A stretch of 64,000 nucleotides of DNA. Source: Haliea sp. (lineage in GTDB: Bacteria > Pseudomonadota > Gammaproteobacteria > Pseudomonadales > Halieaceae). The notes under the pieces are model-generated. The model searched no databases, was not told where the DNA came from, and saw only the letters and a list, made by a program, of their open reading frames with translations. The stretch's first letter is position 1. Each line of letters starts with the position of its first letter. The position numbers and the translations under genes are program-made. The stretch is taken from NCBI GenBank assembly GCA_016704305.1, contig JADJAL010000010.1, positions 1 to 64,000 of the forward strand. Direction: 5' to 3'. Positions 36,729-47,858 of this stretch are shown here, piece by piece.

Positions 36729-37646
36729 ATGGCAAACACGCGACACTTTCTGACGCTACTGGATTTCAGCCCCTCTGAGCTGCAGCAGCTCATCCAGCGC
36801 GCGATCGAAATGAAACGGGAACACCGCGCGGGCACGGACCAGCGCGCGTTCCCGGGCACCGTGCTGGCCATGATCTTCGCCAAATCGTCCACCCGCACCC
36901 GGGTCTCGTTCGAGGCCGGTATCGCGCAACTCGGGGGCCAGGCCATGTTCCTGTCGCCGCAGGACACGCAGCTGGGCCGTGGCGAACCCATTGAAGACAG
37001 CGCGCGCGTGATCTCCTCGATGGTGGATATCGTCGTCATCCGCACGTTCGGGCACGATATCGTGCAGCGTTTCGCGGCGCATTCCAGTGTCCCCGTGATC
37101 AATGCGCTGACCGACAGTTACCACCCCTGCCAGTTACTGGCGGACATGCAGACCTGGATAGAGCACCGTGGCGACTGCGCCGGCAAACGCGTGTGCTGGG
37201 TCGGCGACGGCAACAATATGTGCCAGTCCTACATCAACGCGGCCAGGCAGTTCGATTTTGAACTGCGCATCGCCTGCCCGCCCGGGTTTGAGCCCGACAG
37301 CGCGCTGCTGCAGGCGAACCGGGACCGGGTGAGCATCGAGCACGACCCGGCCGTTGCCGCGCAGGGCGCGGACCTGGTGGTGACCGATGTCTGGGCGTCC
37401 ATGGGCCAGGAAGCGGAACAACTGGAGCGCGCCAGGCTGTTCGCGCCCTACCAGGTAAACGCTGAACTGATGAGCCGGGCCGCCAGCGACGCCCTTTATA
37501 TGCACTGCCTGCCCGCCCACCGCGGCGAGGAGATCAGCGCCGAGCTGATGGATGCGCCGGACACCGTGATCTGGGAGGAGGCCGAAAATCGCCTGCATGC
37601 GCAAAAGGCGCTGATGGAGACGCTACTCCTGCTGAATCGCAGCTAA
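36729..37646 (+). CDS. argF: Ornithine carbamoyltransferase
   Basis: Forms citrulline from ornithine and carbamoyl phosphate. It has 305 residues, carbamoyl-phosphate site SSTRTRVSFE, DSYHPCQLLADM, ornithine-site DVWASMGQE and HCLPAHRGEEI. It is the second gene of the argD-argF unit. Confidence 0.96.
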   Translation: MANTRHFLTLLDFSPSELQQLIQRAIEMKREHRAGTDQRAFPGTVLAMIFAKSSTRTRVSFEAGIAQLGGQAMFLSPQDTQLGRGEPIEDSARVISSMVDIVVIRTFGHDIVQRFAAHSSVPVINALTDSYHPCQLLADMQTWIEHRGDCAGKRVCWVGDGNNMCQSYINAARQFDFELRIACPPGFEPDSALLQANRDRVSIEHDPAVAAQGADLVVTDVWASMGQEAEQLERARLFAPYQVNAELMSRAASDALYMHCLPAHRGEEISAELMDAPDTVIWEEAENRLHAQKALMETLLLLNRS

Positions 37647-37804
37647 AACGCCTTAGTGCCATTCGAGTATATCCACAGATTTTTTTATAAAAAATTATTC
37701 GATAGACCCATCTCTACCGCTGCACACTTCCTTTTAAAACTCACTCACAGCCAAATCAAGGCCTGCAGGGTTAGTAGGCGCAGACACACGTATCTGTGTA
37801 CACG

Positions 37805-37813
37805 TTATCCACA
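37805..37813 (+). promoter_or_regulatory. DnaA box upstream of nrdA
   Basis: TTATCCACA is a perfect consensus DnaA box. An 8-of-9 match (ATATCCACA) lies at 37669-37677. E. coli nrdAB is also controlled by DnaA through upstream boxes, so regulation by DnaA is plausible here. Confidence 0.6.
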
Positions 37814-37851
37814 AAATAAACCCAGCCTATTCCCTTGCAATGCACCTGTGG

Positions 37852-37899
37852 CCGCATTATCTTGTATCTGAGTGAAGCAAATACCCCTATATATTGGGT
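37852..37899. promoter_or_regulatory. Pair of NrdR boxes upstream of nrdA
   Basis: The core CTATATATTG (37887-37896) fits the NrdR core CwAtATaTwG exactly and is flanked by CCC and GGT. A weaker core CATTATCTTG (37855-37864) lies 32 bases upstream, the three-turn spacing normal for NrdR pairs. NrdR represses ribonucleotide reductase operons when dATP is plentiful. Confidence 0.72.
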
Positions 37900-38036
37900 A
37901 TCGCGGCTAAAAACTCCAATAATTATTCATAAATTTAGTCATAGCTTTAGCCGCCGCAGCGGGGAATGCGTCCCCACTACCGTCGCAGGGATGCTATCCC
38001 GCAATGTGGCGGCGTACGGCAGTTTGCTAAGTCATT

Positions 38037-38084
38037 GGATAACGAGTCGGATAACTCATCAGACAACTGATCAGATAACTACAA
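38037..38084 (+). repeat. Four 12-bp tandem repeats before nrdA
   Basis: GGATAACGAGTC, GGATAACTCATC, AGACAACTGATC and AGATAACTACAA follow one another with the GAYAAC core at exact 12-base spacing (38038, 38050, 38062, 38074). They end 44 bases before the nrdA start. No known binding site has this form to my knowledge. Confidence 0.6.
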
Positions 38085-38127
38085 GCAGTCACCAGATAAA
38101 GCCAAAAACCGGCACTACGGAGAGAGC

Positions 38128-41016
<2,889 letters not shown>

Positions 41017-41073
41017 GCGGGCCGGCGCACCACAAGAACCATGACGACACCAAACAAACGGGAAGGCGACACC

Positions 41074-42375
41074 ATGTTAAGTTGGGATGATTACCATAAA
41101 GAAGAAGCGGCGCCGAGCAGTGCCGCCAAAGCCATCAATGCCAATGCAACCGCAGCACTGAACGCCGACGCGGCGACTGCGGCCCAAACGGCTGCAACAG
41201 CAAAACCGGCTGCGGCAAAATCAGCCACCTCCGCTGCAGCGCTGCTGGCGGAAGTGCAGATCGACGCCCAGGCCGCCGCCGCTGCAGCGAAAGCCGCGGA
41301 AGAAGCCGTGGATCACCTCGACATCGCACCCGGCCTGGAAGCGCTGGAGATGAACGCCGCGCGCGTCTCGGTAGACGAGAAGGCGATGATCAACTGCCGC
41401 GCCGACCTCAACCAGCTGGTGCCGTTCAAATACGAGTGGGCCTGGCAGAAATACATCGACGGCTGCGCCAACCACTGGATGCCGCAGGAAATCAACATGA
41501 CCGCCGACGTGGCGACGTGGAAGAACCCCGAGGGCCTCACCGACGACGAACGCCGCATCGTGCAGCGCAACCTCGGCTACTTCTCCACCGCCGACAGCCT
41601 CGTGGCCAACAACCTGGTGCTGGCCATCTACCGCCACATCACCAACCCCGAGTGCCGCCAGTATCTGCTGCGCCAGGCTTTCGAGGAAGCCATCCACACC
41701 CACGCCTACCAGTATTGCATCGAGTCGCTGGGCATGGACGAGGGCGCGATCTTCAACATGTACCGCGAGATCCCCTCGGTAGCGAAGAAGGCCGCGTGGA
41801 GCCTCAGCCACACGCATGCGTTGAGCGACCCGACGTTCAAGACCGGCACCTTCGAGGCCGACCAGACATTGCTGCGCAACCTGATCGGCTTCTACGCCGT
41901 GACGGAAGGCATCTTCTTCTACTGCGGCTTCACCCAGATCCTCTCCATGGGCCGCCGCAACAAGATGACCGGCGTGGCCGAACAGTTCCAGTACATCCTG
42001 CGCGATGAGTCCATGCACCTGAACTTCGGCATCGACGTCATCAACCAGATCAAACTGGAAAACCCACACCTGTGGACCAAGGAGTTCCAACAAGAATCTA
42101 TCCAGATGATCATGGAAGGCACCCAACTGGAAATAGAATACGCCCGCGACACGATGCCGCGCGGCGTACTGGGCATGAACGCTGCAATGATGGAAGAATA
42201 CCTGCACTTCATCGCCAACCGACGCCTCTCGCAACTGGGCCTGCCCGAGCAGTACCCCGGCGCGCAGAACCCGTTCCCCTGGATGTCGGAAATCATGGAC
42301 TTGCGCAAAGAGAAAAATTTCTTCGAAACACGAGTGATCGAATACCAGACGGGCGGCGCCCTGACCTGGGATTGA
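41074..42375 (+). CDS. nrdB: Ribonucleoside-diphosphate reductase beta subunit
   Basis: The di-iron/tyrosyl radical subunit. I start it at ATG 41074 (MLSWDDYHKEE, the conserved family start), not at 41041. An unusual Ala-rich spacer (~20-100) separates this start from the ferritin-like core, which has ADLNQLVPFKYEWAWQKYID, EEAIHTHAYQYCIESLG and DESMHLNFGIDVI for metal binding. It ends with the NrdA-docking tail EYQTGGALTWD. The long Ala-rich insert is likely disordered. Confidence 0.95.
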   Translation: MLSWDDYHKEEAAPSSAAKAINANATAALNADAATAAQTAATAKPAAAKSATSAAALLAEVQIDAQAAAAAAKAAEEAVDHLDIAPGLEALEMNAARVSVDEKAMINCRADLNQLVPFKYEWAWQKYIDGCANHWMPQEINMTADVATWKNPEGLTDDERRIVQRNLGYFSTADSLVANNLVLAIYRHITNPECRQYLLRQAFEEAIHTHAYQYCIESLGMDEGAIFNMYREIPSVAKKAAWSLSHTHALSDPTFKTGTFEADQTLLRNLIGFYAVTEGIFFYCGFTQILSMGRRNKMTGVAEQFQYILRDESMHLNFGIDVINQIKLENPHLWTKEFQQESIQMIMEGTQLEIEYARDTMPRGVLGMNAAMMEEYLHFIANRRLSQLGLPEQYPGAQNPFPWMSEIMDLRKEKNFFETRVIEYQTGGALTWD

Positions 42376-42400
42376 TACGCACTAATCAGAGGAATCTCAT

Positions 42401-42595
42401 ATGGCGAGCAGCGACAAGACCCCGACAGAAACCGAAACCATCCTGATGGCGCTGGACCAGATCAGCCAGACCATCGACGTGATGACCAGCGTCGTCAACC
42501 GCCTGCGCAACTACATGGCGCAGCAGGAAGCGGCGGCGGCTGACCAGAAAAAATCATTGCAGGCGGAGATGCGGGGGGATCGGATATTGCATTAG
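42401..42595 (+). CDS. Small helical protein after nrdB
   Basis: A 64-residue product rich in Gln/Ala/Met (ETILMALDQISQTIDVMT...RNYMAQQEAAAADQKK), predicted to be one or two amphipathic helices. It starts 25 bases after nrdB with a GAGGA site, so it is probably co-transcribed. I do not recognise a family. A role with ribonucleotide reductase is suggested only by position. Confidence 0.6.
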   Translation: MASSDKTPTETETILMALDQISQTIDVMTSVVNRLRNYMAQQEAAAADQKKSLQAEMRGDRILH

Positions 42596-42782
42596 GGGAG
42601 AACCCAGCCGTCCCAGGATAATTTTCATGTGTGCTAGCGTGCGTGCCCCACAGCAGGCGGCAGGGTAGATGAGAAACTGGTATCTGAGGTTAACTCAATT
42701 GACTATCTACTTCACGGTACGTCTGGATGAAACCTCTGTCGGTAAGCACCAATATGCTGCCACGGGTTTGAAAATCCTCAAA
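42596..42782. other. Junction between nrd operon and accessory island
   Basis: Composition shifts here from GC-rich core sequence to AT-richer sequence. A plus-strand frame at 42669-42863 overlaps the minus-strand gene at 42783-42956 and has no protein character. I see no repeat that would mark an insertion boundary. Confidence 0.4.
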
Positions 42783-42956
42783 TTAGGAGGTTACTTCAAT
42801 CTTAATTTGATTAATGCGCTTCGTCACTCTCTTCACTTGCTTCTCGATATTGCTCAAAGTTAGCTTGGCGCTAGCTTTAGTATAATAAGAGTCTACGTCT
42901 CCTCGGTTTACATATACGGGCTCATCTTTTTCAAGTTTTTTAGTTGCTTTGCTCAT
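42783..42956 (-). CDS. Small charged coiled-coil protein, unknown
   Basis: A 57-residue Lys/Glu-rich protein beginning MSKATKKLEKDEPVYVNRGD and ending in the heptad-like segment LSNIEKQVKRVTKRINQIKI. Its ATG overlaps the stop of the preceding membrane/GAF-like gene (ATGA), so translation is coupled and the two products probably work together. AT-rich codon use marks it as acquired. Function is unknown. Confidence 0.55.
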   Translation of the reverse strand: MSKATKKLEKDEPVYVNRGDVDSYYTKASAKLTLSNIEKQVKRVTKRINQIKIEVTS

Positions 42957-43906
42957 AGCGATTTCTCCCACAAAATAAAAAGACTATGTTCTAAGAGCAT
43001 TCGATTTACGAAACGTTCAATAATCCACTCGTACAACCCGTCTGGCTTTAAGTGGTTTTTAAGATCAGTTTTTACCGTTATCACATATGGGATATCATTT
43101 TTATAGCCGTATTTGACAGGGTAACAAACCAAGCTTCCCATATCAGCACCCGTATCTTCTGACAACTCAGTATAACGGCGCTTATTCTGCGCCTTCTTGC
43201 TCTCTTTAACAATATTGTGAATGAAAATTGGCCGCCTAGCTTTAATACATGCCATTACTGTGCTGTCAACTTCCGCCAGTTCTGCCGGTGTCAATGCCAG
43301 CCCTCTCCACCCTATGCTCAACCACTCTACTGGTTTACCTTCCACTATTTCCAATAACCCCACTCGAAAATCAACCGGCCCTTTCTATATTTTTTATCAA
43401 GTAGCTCAAAACGCTGTATATAGCGTTTGTTAAAAGTCTTATTTGGTCTCGGGTTTGGTTATTGTGAGAAATAAAGTAGCCACATCCGGTTTTGCTTTGA
43501 ACCCTGTTGTTTAACGTAATCCAAAAATCTAGCCGTTTTACTATCAACAACGTTCGATAGCGCGGTTTCAATAAAAATGAAGTCGTCTCGGTCTAAAGAA
43601 TACTCTGCTTTTGAGTATTTCTCGATTACAACCATAACAAATTGACTAGCAAAGCGCCATACGTAAGCCAAAATGATGAACCACAATGACGTATTCTGCA
43701 ATTAACCCAGAAATGCCTTTCCAAAAAGCGCTAATATCATTGCTTGTTTGCCAGACGTCATTCATTTTCACAACTTGAACAATCAAAACAGCCGGTACAG
43801 TAGTTAGCAGCGGGAAAATAAATTTTTGAAAAAGAGCGTTGTTAACGTGAGCATAGATGAAAGAGCAAACCCATCTAAATTTACCCACTCCGAATTCTGT
43901 TTTCAC
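42953..43906 (-). pseudogene. Unknown membrane protein with GAF-like C-terminal domain, frame-disrupted
   Basis: Three minus-strand frames (43906-43646, 43701-43459 and 43363-42953) read as parts of one ~310-residue protein. The N-terminal part has two hydrophobic segments (FIFPLLTTVPAVLIVQVV; FIILAYVWRFASQFVMVVIE). A middle part runs ...YSLDRDDFIFIETALSNVV. The C-terminal domain (RRPIFIHNIVKESKKAQNKR, then MGSLVCYPVKYGYKNDIPYV, then ERFVNRMLLEHSLFILWEK) resembles a GAF-type sensor domain by pattern. At least two indels separate the pieces, near 43700-43640 and 43460-43360, and may be consensus errors. AT-rich, foreign composition. Confidence 0.5.
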
Positions 43907-44381
43907 TCTGGCTTTTCTCTTGTCCGTAAGTTTTCAATATTTGTTGCCTGTAATATGGTAAGTTAACTTATTGATTTGCAAGCAAACGAGGAGGAAAGCA
44001 GAGAATTTAGTCTTAAACAAATGGACCACTAGGTGATTTCCAGTTCATAAATTTTCAGACTTGTGGACATCGTAAGCTCAGAGTCACGCTAATTGATGCG
44101 GCGTCACTGTCTCCTGATCTGCTACCGATGAAGTCAGGTTTGCACGGTCATGCACGGGGTATAAGTCGCACTGACCGTTTAGATTTGGCTTTGAATAGTG
44201 GACGTTTGCCAAGCAATGTCCATACACTTCTGAGGAAGTTTAATGTCAGCGTAGAATGGCGCTTTTTTAAGCTTAGGCGTCGGCGATGGACGCGGCCAAA
44301 CGGCACGGGTTAGCTAGGCATTAGCCTAGCAAAGATTGTGAGCCCTTATGACGACAAAAAACTCTAAGAGAATAGGCAAAC
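43907..44381. other. Intergenic region before hsdM
   Basis: 475 AT-richer bases without a convincing gene. The longest frame (44128-44313) has no recognisable features. A short perfect hairpin (GCTAGGC-ATTA-GCCTAGC, 44313-44330) lies about 50 bases before hsdM and could be an operator or a remnant. Confidence 0.45.
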
Positions 44382-45839
44382 ATGTTCGAACAAGCCTTCA
44401 AAAACATCGACGACGTCCTCTGGAAAGACGCCGGCTGCACCAGCGAACTCGACTACACCGAGCAGACCTCCTGGCTGCTGTTCCTGAAATACCTCGACGC
44501 CCTCGAACACGACAAAGCCACCGAAGCCGCCCTCGACGGCAAGCAATACACCCACATCCTCGACAAGCCCTGTCGTTGGGACTCGTGGGCTGCGCCCAAG
44601 GACAAGAGCGGCAAGATCGACCACAACAACACCCTCACCGGCGATGACCTCATCCAGTTCGTCAACGCCAAGCTCTTCCCCTACCTGCACGGCTTCAAGC
44701 AGAAGGCCACCGGCCCGAACACCATCGAATACAAGATCGGCGAAATCTTCGGCGAGATAAAGAACCGCATCCAGAGCGGCTACAACCTGCGCGAGATCAT
44801 CGACCACATCGACGAACTCCGCTTCCGCTCCCAGACCGAGAAGCACGAGCTCTCGCACCTCTACGAAGCCAAGATCAAAAACATGGGCAACGCCGGGCGC
44901 AACGGCGGCGAGTATTACACCCCGCGCCCGCTCATTCGCGCCATCGTCGCCGTCACCGCGCCGAAGCTCGGCGAGACCATCTGCGACCCCGCCGTCGGCT
45001 CGGCCGGCTTCCTCTGCGAATCCTTCGATTACCTGCGCGCGCAGAACCCCAAGCGCACCACCGCCCAGGACCGCACCCTGCAAGAGCGCACCTTCTACGG
45101 GAAGGAAAAGAAGTCCCTGGCCTACGTCATCGCGATCATGAACATGATCCTGCACGGCATCGAGGCGCCCAACATCATCCACACCAACACGCTCGCCGAG
45201 AACCTCGCCGACGTGCAGGAAAAGGACCGCTTCGACATCATCCTCGCCAATCCGCCCTTCGGCGGCAAGGAGCGCAAGGAAGTGCAGCAAAACTTCCCCA
45301 TCCGCACCGGCGAGACCGCGTTCCTCTTCCTCCAGCACTTCATCAAGATCCTCAAGGCCGGAGGCCGCGCCGGCATCGTCATCAAGAACACCTTCCTCTC
45401 CAACACCGACAACGCCTCCGTCAGCCTGCGGAAGAAGCTCCTCGAAGAATGCAACCTCCACACCGTGCTCGACTGCCCCGGCGGCACGTTCATCGGCGCG
45501 GGCGTGAAGACCGTGGTGCTCTTCTTTGAGAAAGGCACGAAGACGCGCAAAGTGTGGTTCTACCAGCTCGACCCCGGCCGCAACATGGGCAAGACCAACC
45601 CGCTCAACGACGCCGACCTCGCCGAGTTCATCGCGCTGCAGAAGACCAAAGCCGACTCGCCCAAAAGCTGGAGCGTGGACGTGGCGGCCATCGACCCGAA
45701 GACGTTTGATTTGTCCGTGAAGAACCCCAACGGCGGCGAGGAAATCGCGCACCGCAGCCCGCAGGAAATCATGGACGAAATCGCCGCGCTGGACGCCGAG
45801 AGCGCGGAAGTGCTGGGCAACATCAAGGCGCTGCTATGA
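44382..45839 (+). CDS. hsdM: Type I restriction-modification DNA methyltransferase HsdM
   Basis: The N6-adenine methyltransferase subunit (485 residues, intact). It has an HsdM N-terminal helical domain, SAM motif ICDPAVGSAGFLCE, and catalytic motif IV ILANPPFGGKER. The C-terminal region (MDEIAALDAESAEVLGNIKALL) contacts HsdS. Its TGA overlaps the hsdS ATG (ATGA). A strong bias to GAC/GAG/CTC codons distinguishes it from the AT-rich genes just upstream. Confidence 0.96.
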   Translation: MFEQAFKNIDDVLWKDAGCTSELDYTEQTSWLLFLKYLDALEHDKATEAALDGKQYTHILDKPCRWDSWAAPKDKSGKIDHNNTLTGDDLIQFVNAKLFPYLHGFKQKATGPNTIEYKIGEIFGEIKNRIQSGYNLREIIDHIDELRFRSQTEKHELSHLYEAKIKNMGNAGRNGGEYYTPRPLIRAIVAVTAPKLGETICDPAVGSAGFLCESFDYLRAQNPKRTTAQDRTLQERTFYGKEKKSLAYVIAIMNMILHGIEAPNIIHTNTLAENLADVQEKDRFDIILANPPFGGKERKEVQQNFPIRTGETAFLFLQHFIKILKAGGRAGIVIKNTFLSNTDNASVSLRKKLLEECNLHTVLDCPGGTFIGAGVKTVVLFFEKGTKTRKVWFYQLDPGRNMGKTNPLNDADLAEFIALQKTKADSPKSWSVDVAAIDPKTFDLSVKNPNGGEEIAHRSPQEIMDEIAALDAESAEVLGNIKALL

Positions 45840-47032
45840 AGAAGGGGTGGCAGACAAAACGCTTGGCGAAGTGTGCCAGTTCGGCGCGGCACGACTGCGA
45901 AACCAGTCGAAGGACTGGCGGTGTGGAGACGTCCCGTGGGATTCGGCAAGCCATCGGCGATTCGTCGATTGTCGACATCGGCATCGAGCCATTTCCAAGA
46001 AGCAGAGACAGCAGCGCCTTTTCGCTGACGGCGAAGACTCCTGATGATGGTCGATGTCTTGCATCGGCAAGGCGGAATTGTCCCAATCGCCATCTACGGA
46101 CCCAGGCTCCATCAATCAGCGATTTATAGGCAGCTCTGCCCCAACGAAGCAATGGACTCTCGCTTTGTCGGAACCGCTCCTCGACTCGAAGATGGACCAG
46201 TTGCGCTGATCACCGGCAAACGTGCGCAACAGCTGACGTTCAGAGCGATCGGGCGCTGGATTTCGTCCTCCCCCGCTGGCCGAACAGCAGCGGATCGTCG
46301 GCCTGCTGGACGAAGCGTTTGAGGGCCTCGCCACCGCCAAAGCCAACGCCGAAAAGAACCTCCAAAACGCCCGCGCCCTCTTCGAAAGCCACCTCCAATC
46401 CGTCTTCACCCAGCGCGGCCGGGGTGGGTGGAGACGACGCTCGAAAAGGTGCTCGCTACCCAGCCACAAAATGGATGGTCGCCACCAGCAGCGAACCACT
46501 CGGCGTCAGGAACACCAGTCCTGACACTTTCCTCCGTCACGGGATTTCGTTTCAGACCGAACAAGCGAAAGTTCACCTCAGCCACCACTGACTCTCGGCG
46601 AAACTATTGGATCAAGAACGGCGACTTCCTCATCACCCGCAGCAACACGCCGGAACTTGTCGGCCATGTCGCCATTGCGGAAGGAATTACCGAACCGACC
46701 ATTTATCCAGACCTCATCATGCGCATGAATCCTGCTCCCGACCGCATGATGACGGAGTTCCTTTATTTCCAGATGCGTACTCCAGCACTGCGAAAGGAAA
46801 TTATGGGACGAGCACAGGGCGCGAATCCAACGATGAAGAAAATCAGCAACGGCGCTGTGAAGACGCTTCCCATTACGGTGCCGCCCATCACGACCCAGCA
46901 AGCCATTGTCGAAACAATGAACGAGCTAACGGAAGAAACCCAACGCCTCGCCCAGCTATACGAGCGCAAACTCGCCGCTCTTGATGCACTAAGGGGTCGC
47001 TGCTACATCAGGCCTTCACTGGAGAACTTTAG
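45836..47032 (+). pseudogene. hsdS: Type I restriction specificity subunit HsdS, multiply frameshifted
   Basis: HsdS chooses the DNA target. The parts are recognisable in changing frames: KTLGEVCQFG at the start of TRD1, scraps of TRD1 (SCIGKAELS, TDPGSINQ, PNEAMDSRFV), conserved helix AEQQRIVGLLDEAFEGLATA, then an intact TRD2 from METTLEKVLATQP (46428) with KNGDFLITRSNTPELVG and NPTMKKISNGAVKTLPI. The second conserved helix QLYERKLAALDAL and, after one base correction near 46995, the tail SLLHQAFTGEL stop at 47032. TRD1 (45870-46290) needs several corrections, more than any core gene here, so either coverage was poor or the gene is really decayed. If inactive, the whole complex would lack specificity. 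Confidence 0.85.
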
Positions 47033-47041
47033 AAACCCCAC

Positions 47042-47747
47042 ATGATTGACACCGCAAGCATCGCCGTATGGGACGTCCTCAAAGAATTTGGCTTCGCGCC
47101 GGACTCGTCCGTGATTTCTGAAGTCACGCCCGGACTCAGCTTTGATTTCGGCTCCTTCAAACTGTCTGCTGGCGTGGGTCTGGGAAAATATCTCCAGCCG
47201 GTCGTGCTTTTCACCGGCATCCTTGCCACGCCAAGGACTTTAGCGGACATCTGCTTCGAGGTGCCGCACATGGTTATCTCACAGGAGCAGCTTGCGGCTT
47301 TCCTCGTTTATTACCTTAACAATGCAGCAGATAGGTACAGTTTCCTGCCGTCACAAAATATCGATTGGCTAACGATGGGCCAACAACACCGCCATCTTCT
47401 GCCGTGGGAGGTGGACAGTTGCCTACAATGCCCCACCGCATTGCAGCTAGAAACGCGATTGGCTTCGGTTGGCTCTGAAAAGTCTTACGGAAATCGTGGC
47501 CACAGCCGACATTGCAGAAGGTCGATTTGGCTTTGATGGATCGGTGCTGACCAGTAAATGCTGCGGGAAAATCGTGGCGATGGCCGCAAATGGAAAGGCC
47601 TGGGACGCACAGTTCGTGATTCCGGCGGAGAAATTGCGCTGCCTGCCGAAACGGCTGATGCAAGATGACGTGGAAGTTTCAGTTCGCAAAGGACGGTTGC
47701 ACATCGGGCACAACTGTTTTGACGGAGCAAATGAGAAGTTGCCATGA
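47042..47747 (+). pseudogene. Unknown protein in the R-M locus, one frameshift
   Basis: Two frames (47042 to ~47470, then to 47747) join as one ~235-residue protein if an indel near 47470 is corrected (ETRLASV then ALKSLTEIVATADIAEG). The N-terminal part contains TPGLSFDFGSFKLSAGVGLG and PHMVISQEQLAAFLVYYLNN; the C-terminal part has FVIPAEKLRCLPKRLMQDDV then EVSVRKGRLHIG. I do not recognise a family. It lies between hsdS and a GmrSD-like gene, and its stop overlaps the ATG of an HsdS-tail fragment, so it probably travels with the defence locus. Confidence 0.5.
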
Positions 47748-47854
47748 ATACCCCCGTCAGCAACCACATCACCCACCTCTACGAGCGGAAGCACGCCGCA
47801 CTGGATGCACCAAAGAAGTCACTGCTACAGCAGGCCTTCACCGGAGAACTATGA
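47744..47854 (+). pseudogene. Detached HsdS C-terminal tail (copy 2)
   Basis: A 36-codon open frame ending HLYERKHAALDAPKKSLLQQ-AFTGEL, which is the conserved end of HsdS and parallels the end of the local hsdS (LYERKLAALDAL...SLLHQAFTGEL). There is no target recognition domain in front of it. It begins with an ATG overlapping the preceding stop and ends just before the GmrSD-like gene. Confidence 0.85.
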
Positions 47855-47858
47855 TTTT

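Noticed and set aside
35562..36746. 394-codon open frame opposite argD
   Set aside because: No recognisable domain, and it spans the end of argD and the start of argF on the wrong strand.
38037..38084. CRISPR array
   Set aside because: The units are 12 bases with no spacers and no cas genes are present anywhere in the window.
42669..42863. 64-codon plus-strand frame after the nrdB small gene
   Set aside because: It overlaps the coupled minus-strand gene and lacks protein character.
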